Source of the DNA: Baffinella frigidus
Taxonomy: Eukaryota > Cryptophyceae > Cryptomonadales > Baffinellaceae
Length of the DNA stretch: 10,422 nucleotides
Direction: 5' to 3'
Assembly: GCA_026770585.1 (NCBI GenBank)
Contig: MU646409.1
Coordinates: 413,288 to 423,709, forward strand
Part shown: in pieces, positions 1 through 7,666 of the stretch
How the letters are laid out: each line of letters begins with the position of its first letter
How positions within the stretch are numbered: position 1 is the first letter of the stretch
Translations under genes and position numbers: made by a program
Notes under the pieces: generated by a model
What the model was told of the DNA's origin: nothing
What the model saw: the letters and a program-made list of their open reading frames with translations, nothing else
Database searches by the model: none

Positions 1-36
1 CCCCTCCCTCGCTCTATCTCTAGCTATCACTGGGGT

Positions 37-215
37 TCAGCAGCTGGGGTTGCTGGAGTTGAGCAGCGTGGGTTGCGATATCGGAGTGCGCGGGTGGTGG
101 TCGTCGGATGGGATGACAACCTGGAGGCGGAAGCGGGGAGAGCCCCACTCCGGGTGAGCGCGCAGCCCGGCGTACACCTCTTCCGTGACACTATACCGAA
201 CATTTGCGTCGAACA
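37..215 (-). CDS. Candidate alternative terminal exon of the minus-strand gene
   Basis: This 179-nt open segment reads FDANVRYSVTEEVYAGLRAH and continues for 58 residues to a TGA, with mostly G or C third positions. It is preceded by ggcag at 216-220 and by a TTGAC whose A lies about 22 nt before the acceptor, the same spacing as other introns here. A phase-1 donor (gtgtct, exon ending at 293) would join it in frame and remove a 77-nt intron. It would replace the last 20 or so residues of the simpler model, which reads through to TGA at 231. Which ending is used, or both, cannot be decided from sequence alone. The final 25 residues are Ser/Pro/Asn-rich and less convincing. Confidence 0.35.
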
Positions 216-230
216 CTGCCACGCCAGGCA

Positions 231-849
231 TCAAGGGTCAAGGATCGTGGTCCAATTCACTTGGCCCCACGGGTCTGGAGCGCCCAAGACACCCTTGTCA
301 AGTGGACCCTGGGAACCGGGAGCAAGCGGCGGCGGATCAACGACGGCATCGTTGGCCAACGCGGTTGCCTGCCCTGCCAACGACCGAGCCAGGAGGATGC
401 CCTGCAACACTTGGCCCTGCAGGAGGCCCAGCGCCCCGCGCCATTGAGTCTGCTCACCGCGTCAGGGAATGCCCGCGTTTCTGTGCCACCGTTTCGTGAC
501 ACGCGGCCGTGCACGTGCGAACCCCGTGCGGTGCTGAGGCACGAGGATACTTGCTACCCCCCCCACACCCTGCAGAGTCGGGGCGACAACGGCACGCGGC
601 TAGGCGTCGCGTGCTCGATGCCGAGGCGAGAGGATGCTGGCAAGCAGAGGCGGGCGGGAAGGTGGGAGGAAGGCCATACCAGCAACGGCTTCGTTCGGGA
701 GCTCGGCGGACTGGTGCGGCTGGTCGGTCAAATACTTGGCCATCTTCTCCGGAATCAAGTTGCGGTACGGGTTGGGCTTCAGTTCCTCGATCCCCAGTTT
801 GCCTGCGCGACGGGCGCCACGCGTCAGCTGGTCACAATGCGCGGCCGGT

Positions 850-889
<40 letters not shown>

Positions 890-890
890 C

Positions 891-925
<35 letters not shown>

Positions 926-2991
926 GGAGAGAGAGAGAGAGAAAGAGTCAGAGCAATAGAGCGATAGAAAGTGTGTGAGAGAGAGACCGGCACGCGCAAC
1001 ATCGGGCGTCCCGCCCATTTGTGCGATGAGTCGAGACGAGGGCATCGCGTCCGTGGCCGAGAGGCGTTTGAGACGACGGCCGTGGTGAGGCAGGTTCCCC
1101 AGCACGCGGCACGGGCCCAGCATGCGCTCGCGCTAGCCTACTGGGACCCAGCATGCACGGCGCTCGCGCTAGCCTACTTCGCACGCGCATGCTCACCTGG
1201 AGGCGCCCTCATGTTTTGGTGCTTTGGTGTCTGATGCGGGAGGGGCCTCCGGGGGGGGGGCTCCCTCAGGCGAGAGGCGCTGGTTGCGTGAGGGGCGATG
1301 GGCGAGTAGGTACCTTGATGGACGAAGAGCTGATCCTCGAAGGTAGGCATCGCCAGGAGCGCGCCGTGCGGGTCAGGGTGCTTCTTTCCCTTGGAAGCCT
1401 CCACCTGCTCCTCGTACGACCGCGGGTCGGCGGGCATCGGAGGGTACTCCTTGAGCGCAACCGCGCCCCAGGAGGTCGAAGCCGCCCCCCCGTCGTAGCT
1501 GTCGAAGCCACGCGGCGATCCCCAATCATCCACCCAGTCCCCCGCCCCGTCGTAAAGATCTTGGTGGACATTCCCCCGTTCACGGTCAGCATCCACCTCC
1601 TGGCGCGCGGGCCAACTTCCGCGCTCCTCCGCCCCCTCCCCGCGCGCCACGGCTGCAGTCCGCACCTTGGTCGGAGGATCGAGCAAGTTGTCCCAGACGC
1701 TGCGGGCAGGGACGTCCTGCTTCTCTGCGATCCAATCCTCCTCCGCCAGTTCCGCCGGTTCCATGTCCACAGGCTCCGCTGGTTTGACGCGCGCGAGCGC
1801 GCCTGAGAACAAGCGATCCAGCCCCGCCAGCTCACCCTTCGGCAGAGGGAAGTCATCGCGTGCACGCCCACCCCCCTCCGCGCCGTTGGCGCTCCCGCTG
1901 CCCGCCGCGTCGGAGCCCGCGGCGCTGTTGCCTGCCCCCGACGCGCCTCCCCCCATGACCTGGCTCCCGTTGAAATGAGCGCGGCCACGCTCGTGCCTGA
2001 TGGGTTCGGGCTCACAGTTTGAACCATCTCCCTCGACGTGGTGGCATTCTTTCTCGAAGCCAACGAAGTGGTGGCACTCTCTGTCTCTCTCGAAGCCGTC
2101 CCTGACTATCGCCCTGCGAGAGAGAGCCTCCACGTCAACTGCTGCGCCACACCACTCTCACCATCTGCAGGAACCTCGGCAGCCAAGCAAACGCCGCATC
2201 CAACAATGAGGGCCGCACACAGCTAACCCAACCTCGAAAGATCGAGAGCACCACTGTGTACGCCATCATTCTGCAGAGAGGAGAGTCCCAAGCCTGTGGA
2301 CTGTTGTCAGTGTCTGGTACGAAGCCTGCCTGGTTCAGTTGTTATTCTGGTAAAAAAACTGCCCGGTTCAGTAATAGTCGTGAGGGGAACTCTCGATGAA
2401 AGTGACTTCAAAGCGCAGTGGCAAGGACTCTCCTCTCGACTAGTACGGAATGAAACAAGCGGAGTAAAGTATTCCTCATCCCGAAACCCTAAACCGCAAC
2501 CCAGGTTGGAGGCTAACCTGTCGCCTTCTCGCTCCAGCTCCTGGAGTTGCAGAAAACGAAGCTGCTGCTCGCTTTCCGGCACCGCGTGTGAGGACAGCGA
2601 CTTGAGGTAGCTGAACACCTCCATCACGCCCTGGCTCCCTCCCTCTTGCTCCTGCCAGCAACCGAACAGGTAAGCTCGCTCGCACTCGGGTGGGCGTAGC
2701 AGTTGCCAAACGCCACATATGTCACAAAATGGGTGGTGCAAGTGTGTGCACAGCCCCGGAAACCCTGCAAGAAGCAAACGAGCGGGGAAATGCCTGATCT
2801 GCCGATTCCTCTGCATTGTCTCTCGGATTGTGTTCGTCCGAGCTTCCGTTCTTGGCCCACCGCTTGACGTTGTCAGACATTGAGCGGTTCCAGCCGGCAC
2901 CACGAATGGTACCGTGGGGTGCAGCGGAGGGGCGTAGCCACGACGGTTCGTCGGGCGCCCGGACCGAGAGCCGCGTGATGGCAGGGGCCAT
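231..2991 (-). CDS. Spliced gene for an unrecognised protein (at least 5 exons)
   Basis: I do not recognise this protein. Five minus-strand segments read as coding and join in frame: exon 1 2991-2764 (ends phase 0 at AGG|gtttcc), exon 2 2651-2518 (ggcag acceptor, ends phase 2 at gttagc), exon 3 2113-1314 (ctctcgcag acceptor, 800 nt, ends phase 1 at gtacct), exon 4 802-680 (cgcgcag acceptor, gtatgg donor, phase 1) and a last exon ending at TGA 233-231. The last junction is uncertain: acceptor 374 matches donor gtatgg and gives 475 residues; acceptor 417 needs an earlier phase-0 donor (gttgct, exon 4 ending at 687) and gives 487. Exon 2 has a charged helix-like stretch (ending QLQELEREGD). Exon 3 has two CHH triplets, a Gly/Ala/Ser-rich linker, then acidic Trp-containing segments. 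Exon 4 reads KLGIEELKPNPYRN and onward. No signal peptide or membrane segment is evident. ATG 2991 has G at -3 and +4; ATG 2880 and ATG 3144 are alternatives. Confidence 0.6.
851..986. repeat. (GA)n microsatellite, (CT)n on the gene strand
   Basis: About 135 bp of almost pure GA dinucleotide, interrupted by a few AAA, GGG and GTC variants near the distal end. It lies inside the 511-nt intron (1313-803) of the minus-strand gene. On the transcribed strand it is a long CU tract that ends about 48 nt before the acceptor and just upstream of a CTGAC branch-like motif (823-827). Confidence 0.95.
1113..1178. repeat. Short tandem duplication in an intron
   Basis: Two adjacent copies (1113-1142 and 1143-1178) share the cores CCAGCATGC and GCTCGCGCTAGCCTACT. 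The second copy carries a few extra bases between the two cores. It lies in the same intron as the GA tract, and I see no function in it. Confidence 0.7.
2034..2099. repeat. Imperfect ~30-bp tandem repeat inside exon 3
   Basis: Copies at 2034-2063 and 2064-2099 share GTGGTGGCA and TCTCGAAGCC. The second has a few extra TCTC bases. On the gene strand they encode the two CHH triplets (CHH, 7 residues, CHH) near the start of exon 3, so the protein motif is explained by DNA duplication. Confidence 0.6.
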
Positions 2992-3441
2992 GTCGCCCCA
3001 CAGTCGCGTGGATCGTCGAACCTCATCGTGCCCCACCTTCCCTCTCAGGGAGGAGGCGATGGAGCGCGGTTGCGAAGACGTCCGCTGCCCAACCCGCTCC
3101 AGCGCCCAAAGGCTCTCGGGCCGCCCCACCCTCACACCCCGCATTGTCGCTGCGACCTGTCTGCGGTAATTGCGTGCCGCTCCGACTCTGCGGCACCCAC
3201 ACCAGGGCGGCCTTCCGCCACGGCCCCCGTTTCAAGACCTGCTGAACGACGAGTCCCCGCCAGAACGAGATGGGAGCAGGAGCTGCTCGGCTGCCTCACG
3301 CGGATCGTGCACAGATACCCCACGATTCCTTGCAAGGGGAAAGCACTCGGGGTTTTCACGTGCCCTGTTGACTGAAATTCTCCAGCCGCTGGAGCCATTC
3401 TCTCTTTTTTTATTTATTCACGAGCAGCAGCAGCAGCCAAG
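2992..3441. promoter_or_regulatory. Divergent intergenic region, probable bidirectional promoter
   Basis: This stretch lies between the start of the minus-strand gene (2991, or 3144 if the longer start is used) and the RPS28 ATG at 3442. It carries a CACGTG E-box/G-box-like hexamer at 3357-3362 and a T-rich run with TATTTATT (about 3402-3418) some 25-40 nt before the RPS28 start. A CAG-repeat leader (3422-3439) runs into CCAAGATGG. No clear TATA box or other core element is visible. The promoter role is inferred from gene arrangement; both transcripts also contain 5' UTR in this interval. Confidence 0.5.
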
Positions 3442-5136
3442 ATGGTGCGTATCTCCCCGCCGCCAGGGGACTCCAGCGCGGATTCGGGGCGTGTGTAGGC
3501 GCTTGTTACGCGGAGCGTAGGGATATACGGCGCGTGGGACTGTTGTGTGGAGATGCACGCACGTTGGCGGCTGCAGGCAGCCGGAGAGTGTGGGGGGGCT
3601 CAGGGGACCAGCCCGCCTGCGCTCCCCGGCACGTGGGCCTGTGTGGGCGCCGTGTGGGAGCGTAAGGCTGTGTGGAGGACGCGTCTTCACGCACGCCAGT
3701 GCGGTTGTGTAGCAGCACGACTGTTCGTCGCTGCAAGCGGACGGGAAGGGCCGAAAGGTTTTCGGGAGCGGGGTGAGCAGCTTGGATGAGCTGTCGGGAG
3801 AGGAGAGAGGAGTGGATGGGTGAATGCTTTTCGCTGGCTCTCGCTGACCGACCGCTCTCTTCTCCTTGCGCAGGACAAGCTTTCTGACACCCGCCCCAAG
3901 CTTGCCCGCGTCAAGCTCGTCATGGGCCGCACTGGCTCCCGTGGCACTGTCACCCAGGTGCCATCCCACTCACCCAGCATATTTGCTCAAGCATCCACAT
4001 TGGATTGCGTTGCAGCAACAGCCTCTCGAAACGGGTTCAGTTTTTCAGACCCTTTCCCACGAGGGGGGTGTTGGCTGCGCCAATGGCGTTGGGGAAATAT
4101 GTTCCAAGATGAGGAGCGTGGGCACGTGACAGGACACGCTGGCGTGCGGAGGAGCTGCTGCTGCTGCTTCTGCTCGTGGATACGAGGAGGTGTTGTGAAC
4201 ACCCTTTCAGTCCCAGTGTCTCAACATGTTGTCTGGCGGCAGGTGCGTGTGGAATTCTTGGATGACGTTGCTCGCTCCATCGTCCGCAACGTCAAGGTGC
4301 CGCCCCCCCTCCCTTGTTTTGCAAACACATTTGAGTGTGAGCACCATCTTCTCTCCCCTCAAGACCCATCTGCGCCCTACACACCATGTAGTGCCACCAT
4401 CTGCCATTTGGGTAGTGTGAGTGGGTGTCTGCTGAAGTTTCGGCAGCCTGGTTCTCTGGTGGTGGACACTAGAGTGTTACTCCCCGTGTGCTGGTCTCGG
4501 CCTGGATGGTGCACACACTCGAGTGTGTCGCAACAACTCTCAGCACCATTGTCGTGTCCTGCGCCCGTAGAAACCTGTTGGGATGCGCAAGCATCCTCGC
4601 TTGACGCGTCGCGTGCGACATGTTGACTGGCGCTCCCCGACCACCACCATCCTGCTTGCGGGGTGGAGAGCATTTTGTTCATGTTCAACATGTTTGCACC
4701 ACCGTTGACTCCATTGTCAGCAAATGCGTGAATTGGAGTGCCCTTGATCCCTCACAGTTTCCTGTTGGTCACGTGTCGACTGAGGACCTCGTCACTCCAT
4801 GAATTCAAGGGGGGTAATCGTGTTTTAAGGGCTGGGGTTCTTAAACTCACCACAATCCTGGATACTAGGCGTGTCTGGCTCGTTCCACGAAGCGCAGTGG
4901 CACAGTCGTCTTGCACTGCAAACAAGCCTAGCCCTCTTGGTCTGGTTCGCTCATGATCAAATCTTTGAAGTAGACGTGTTTTGCTGATGTCGGGTTCGCG
5001 ATTTGGCTGTCGGCGACGAACGCTGACTACGGTTCCTGGAAGCTGACGTGTTGTTCTGTGGTGGCAGGGGCCGGTGCGCGAGGGCGACATCCTCGTGCTG
5101 CTCGAGTCCGAGCGTGAGGCCCGCCGCCTGCGATAG
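3442..5136 (+). CDS. RPS28: 40S ribosomal protein S28 (eS28), four coding exons
   Basis: eS28 is a small OB-fold protein of the cytosolic 40S subunit, located near the mRNA exit region. Coding exons are 3442-3444 (ATG only), 3874-3957, 4243-4296 and 5068-5136. All three introns are phase 0 with GT-AG ends: gtgcgt...gcgcag (429 nt), gtgcca...ggcag (285 nt) and gtgccg...ggcag (771 nt). The product has 69 residues, the usual length in animals. Visible family hallmarks are KLARVKLVMGRTGSRG, VTQVRVEFLDD, RSIVRNVKGPVREGD and the C-terminal signature ESEREARRLR before TAG. The ATG-only exon is chosen because it sits in a CCAAGATGG context, directly abuts a GTGCGT donor like the other two donors, and gives exact N-terminal length agreement with the family. 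CTGAC motifs lie 26 nt before the first acceptor (A at 3847) and 21 nt before the third (A at 5046). The reading frame is intact. Confidence 0.96.
4513..4528. repeat. 16-bp perfect palindrome in RPS28 intron 3
   Basis: ACACACTCGAGTGTGT is a perfect inverted repeat without a spacer, lying in the 771-nt intron. It could be chance or a protein-binding site; no adjoining structure supports a non-coding RNA. Confidence 0.6.
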
Positions 5137-5518
5137 ATTGTCTGCTTAACGGCGGACAATCAGGGGGGGCAAAGCGTCGTGCGTTGCCAATGAAACGATC
5201 CGTGTTTCAACGTCTGGTTCGTGTGCACGTGCGAGACGCTGCAACGGGCGACTGCCCGGCTGTGCACGTGCGCGAGCACACACCACGCATGTGGCTGTCA
5301 CCAGATGTAGCATGCGTGTATTCACATGCATCTTGCTTCAGAATAAATGATCGGCCTGGAGCTGAAGGTGTCTTGAGAACCGGCCAGGGTTCCGAAACAA
5401 CACGAGGTTGCACGGTTGCTTACGCTGCCCCAGCCTGCAGACGGCATACGCTTCCCCAGCCTGCAGCCGCGGACGCAACATTCCCGCGCGCCGAAAGGCC
5501 CTACATGTACATGTAAAT
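5137..5518 (+). other. RPS28 3' flank, probable 3' UTR then spacer
   Basis: No coding signal is seen here. The sequence is rich in short CACGTG, CATGTA and GTGCAC words, for example GTGCACGTGCG at about 5223 and again at about 5262. The RPS28 transcript probably ends within it, near the AATAAA at 5342. Confidence 0.4.
5342..5347 (+). terminator. Possible polyadenylation signal of RPS28
   Basis: An AATAAA hexamer lies about 205 nt after the RPS28 stop codon in otherwise GC-rich DNA. Whether this organism uses AATAAA is unknown; a TGTAA at 5512-5516 is an alternative. Confidence 0.35.
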
Positions 5519-5571
5519 GGGTCATCTGGGCTATCCCTGAAGTGGCGGCTAGGTGCACACGTCCTACCGTA
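5519..5571 (+). repeat. Left imperfect inverted repeat
   Basis: This is the left arm of the outer inverted pair. From GGGT-ATCT through GAAGTGGCGG to CCTACCGTA it aligns to the reverse complement of 7609-7666 with small gaps, including about 5 bases missing before GAAGTGGCG. Confidence 0.5.
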
Positions 5572-5603
5572 GGGCCCTGGGACCTGCCTAGCTAGGACCT
5601 CTT

Positions 5604-5639
5604 GGGGGTCAATTTTGACCCCCTCGAAAATTGACCCCC
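5604..5639. repeat. Palindrome GGGGGTCAA-TT-TTGACCCCC plus an extra half copy
   Basis: 5604-5623 is a 9-bp-arm palindrome with two bases at the centre. The right arm is repeated once more as TTGACCCCCT (5631-5640), separated by CGAAAA. Confidence 0.8.
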
Positions 5640-5668
5640 TCGCCACGTGAGGGATAAGAAACCATAAC

Positions 5669-5708
5669 TTAAGAACACAGTCAGGATTTGGGCTAGCTGT
5701 GTTCTTAA
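5669..5708. repeat. Hairpin with perfect 12-bp arms
   Basis: TTAAGAACACAG (5669-5680) and CTGTGTTCTTAA (5697-5708) are exact reverse complements around a 16-nt loop. Confidence 0.85.
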
Positions 5709-5712
5709 TTGA

Positions 5713-5759
5713 GTACCAGAGGGTTGACTACAACTTGCGTTGAGGCAACCCTCTGGTAC
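5713..5759. repeat. Hairpin with perfect 14-bp arms
   Basis: GTACCAGAGGGTTG (5713-5726) pairs exactly with CAACCCTCTGGTAC (5746-5759) around a 19-nt loop. It begins five bases after the preceding hairpin ends. Confidence 0.85.
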
Positions 5760-5823
5760 CAATTTACAAAAAAAGACACCGGCCGATGTCGGAGCAACCG
5801 TGTTCCTATCCCCTAACTGCCGA

Positions 5824-5843
5824 GGCCGTCAAATTTGACGGCC
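5824..5843. repeat. 20-bp perfect palindrome
   Basis: GGCCGTCAAATTTGACGGCC is self-complementary with no spacer. It is the third strong inverted repeat within about 240 bp. Confidence 0.85.
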
Positions 5844-5991
5844 AAGACGTCCAGGCAGGTCCTGCAAGTAGAGGGCCCTACATGTGGGTATCTAGGATCT
5901 AAGGGCATGTAAGGACGCAAGGTTATGAGGACGCCACTTAGGCCTTCGAAGTAGATTCACTTACAGGGGTACCTCGGCTACAAGAACACCC

Positions 5992-6190
5992 TTGCTCGAG
6001 GGTCGGTCGGTCTGTGCTTTCTTAGAATAAGAAAACGGACGGAGAATCCGGTCGGTCCTTTTTTCTTAAGCTTAAGAAAACGCACGAAAGTGGTCGGTCC
6101 ACTTTTTCTCAAAGGTTAAGAAAACGCAGGAAAGCGGTCGGTCCACGTTTTCTTAAAGTTAAGAAAACGCAGGGAGAATCCGGTCGGTGC
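5992..6190. repeat. Array A of a ~43-bp palindrome-centred repeat
   Basis: Palindromic cores of the type TTTTCTTAA/TTAAGAAAA start at about 6018, 6061, 6103 and 6146, a spacing of 43, 42 and 43 bp. They are separated by spacers of the type CGCAGGAGAATCCGGTCGGTCC. The core at 6061-6080, TTTTCTTAAGCTTAAGAAAA, is a perfect 20-bp palindrome. The core at 6146-6169 has 11-bp arms around AG, while the 6103 core is imperfect. GTCGGTCGGTC also precedes the first core. Confidence 0.85.
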
Positions 6191-6865
6191 TCGTAAGAAA
6201 TCGCCTCCTCGTAGGACCCTACAGTAGGCCTCTGCATCGGTCCCTATGGTTACTGATTACTGAATTTATTAAAGAGGGTTCGCCGTTATTGCCTAACCCG
6301 TGCCATTGCCAGACTATGATCGGTCCATTTTATACCCCGCTCAGTCTGTCTCCGAGGGATGCTCCCCGAAGATTGGCGCAGATGAAGTGAACGACGAAGG
6401 AGAGGTTTGGTAGGTCCACGAATTTTGACAGACTTATCAGCCTGGTCTCATCGATATAGACCTACCATTCCGGGTGGGGCCTGGTTCTTGAAAAGGGAGG
6501 AGTTAGATTGGTTAACCGATCATCCGATCGGTTATCCAGTCCAGCTCAGGTCGGCTCCTTCAGGGAGCCGACTCCTCCATCCGGCTGTATGTGGTTGAAT
6601 TTACCCCGTGGCTATTCCGCGATGGTTGTACCACATTTGACCTTCTAAGACTCATGCCTCCACCTCTCATAGGTTCGACATTCCAGAGAGGCACTTGGTG
6701 GGGCATGCCACAAGGTCCTGTGGACCTTCTGAGTCGTCTGCATGTATGCATGTGTGGCTTAAAGAACCTTGGCCTGCAAGGTTCCATTCATTCTATCGTT
6801 GGTTCATGATTGTCGGCTGTTCGTCTCACCTGATGTAGGGTTTTGGGCGGCGGTTGTATGGTGGT
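6191..6865. other. Non-coding interior of the element with several hairpins
   Basis: No gene is supported here; three short plus-strand ORFs lie in different frames without family motifs. Inverted repeats are seen at 6410-6417/6459-6466 (GGTAGGTC / GACCTACC), 6514-6533 (AACCGATC / GATCGGTT), 6550-6572 (GTCGGCTCC / GGAGCCGAC, 5-nt loop) and 6764-6784 (GAACCTTG / CAAGGTTC). Confidence 0.5.
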
Positions 6866-6870
6866 CCTCA

Positions 6871-7127
6871 CCCCCCCCAAAAAAAAGTACACGAGTAGGG
6901 TGCACACACGTGAACCGCCCTGCAGGTGCCCACAAATCTCTAAAGTGGCCGAGTACATGTAGGCCAACCTGTGATCGGCTCCTAGTAATATCACGTGCTC
7001 TGGGTATTTCGAACTAGATAACCCCACGATTGCAAGCCAGTTTGAACCGCAACCCCCCCCCCAAAGGTAGAAGTGTAGGGTGCACACACGTGAACCGCCC
7101 TGCAGGTGCCCAAAAATCACTAAATTT
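6871..7127. repeat. Pair of direct repeats exactly 180 bp apart
   Basis: TAGGGTGCACACACGTGAAC and the following CGCCCTGCAGGTGCCCA are identical at 6896-6932 and 7076-7112. Both copies are preceded by a C-run then A-rich sequence and followed by AAATC-CTAAA. The 180-bp spacing is 60 codons, so a minus-strand ORF across both copies shows a repeated GHLQGGSRVCTL; I treat that as a consequence of the DNA repeat, not evidence for a protein. Confidence 0.8.
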
Positions 7128-7254
7128 TGAAAGTTGCACCACTCGGGAACCCGGTTTTCTCGGGAAATGTTGGCAAGTTTTTCGGCCCGAAAATTCGCCA
7201 GCTCCATTCTCCAGGGGGGTAAGCGATGTGGGGCCCAAAAAAATTCTTGGCACA

Positions 7255-7430
7255 CACAGAATCCGGTCGGTCGTTTTTTTCTTAATTCATTATAAACCCC
7301 GAGAATCCGGTCGGTCGGAGTTTTCTTATGAAAAAGAAAACGCAGGAGATTCCGGTCGGTGCGATTTTCTTAGGTTTAAGAAAACGCAGGGGTCAGATCC
7401 GGTGCGCTTTCTTGCGATGCGCTTTCTTGT
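7255..7430. repeat. Array B of the ~43-bp palindrome-centred repeat
   Basis: This is the same repeat as at 5992-6190 and in the same orientation. Cores start at about 7274 (decayed), 7321 (TTTTCTT/AAGAAAA) and 7365 (TTTTCTTA/TTAAGAAAA), with AATCCGGTCGGTC-type spacers. It ends with a short TGCGCTTTCTTG duplication at about 7405 and 7418. The two arrays flank a ~1.06-kb interior. Confidence 0.8.
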
Positions 7431-7555
7431 AATCGAGGTATCCCTGTAGGCCTCCTAAGTAGAGAGAGTTGACTGGTAAGTGAGGGCCTTCTAAAGCCCG
7501 CGTGGCCTCTCGAGTAAATCTAACGAAAGACTGAGGCATCCTCGTGAGACGTGGG

Positions 7556-7600
7556 GCCAGTAGCGTTCACAGGTTATGAGCCCTGCCAGTAGCGTTCACA
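7556..7600. repeat. 16-bp direct repeat, 29 bp apart
   Basis: GCCAGTAGCGTTCACA occurs at 7556-7571 and again at 7585-7600, just inside the right inverted repeat. Confidence 0.8.
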
Positions 7601-7608
7601 CTACATGT

Positions 7609-7666
7609 ATGGTAGGGCGTATGGGCCTACTCGCCACTTCATCATTGAGGGATCGCCTAGATACCC
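7609..7666 (-). repeat. Right imperfect inverted repeat
   Basis: This is the right arm of the outer inverted pair. Its reverse complement (GGGTATCTAGGCGATCCCT through GAAGTGGCGAGTAGG to CCTACCAT) aligns to 5519-5571. Confidence 0.5.

Larger units (their letters stand above)
5519..7666. mobile_element. Candidate inverted-repeat element, probably non-autonomous
   Basis: The left end (5519-5571) matches the reverse complement of the right end (about 7609-7666). Shared blocks include TATCCCT/GATCCCT, GAAGTGGCG and CCTACC. A second nested pair, about 5946-5978 and 7433-7465, shares CGAGGTA-CCCTGTA and CTA-CTT blocks in inverted order. The interior is hairpin-rich and lacks a convincing transposase; ORFs near 6187-6809 lie in three frames and are unlike any family I know. 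No target-site duplication was established, so the exact ends are uncertain. It could be a foldback or MITE-like element, or a subtelomeric repeat with internal symmetry. Confidence 0.4.

Noticed and set aside
204-978. Long plus-strand ORFs, including Arg/Glu repeats
   Set aside because: They are antisense shadows of the minus-strand gene plus translation of the GA microsatellite.
2307-3026. 239-residue minus-strand ORF in a single frame
   Set aside because: Only the part equal to exon 2 (2651-2518) looks coding. The rest crosses the 112-nt intron and reads exon 1 in the wrong frame.
4984-5046. Possible C/D-box snoRNA in RPS28 intron 3 (TGATGT ... CTGA)
   Set aside because: Box C is imperfect, no convincing terminal stem brackets the boxes, and the CTGA is better explained as the intron branch site.
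6550-6572. Stem-loop as a bacterial-type intrinsic terminator
   Set aside because: There is no U-tract after it and no upstream gene, and the window is eukaryotic.
6187-6809. Three successive short plus-strand ORFs as a decayed transposase
   Set aside because: They lie in three different frames, show no catalytic motif or recognisable domain, and overlap hairpins.
6788-7255. 155-residue minus-strand ORF with internal repeat GHLQGGSRVCTL
   Set aside because: The repetition follows from a 180-bp DNA repeat whose spacing is a multiple of three. Poly-C and poly-A runs are translated within it, and no domain is seen.
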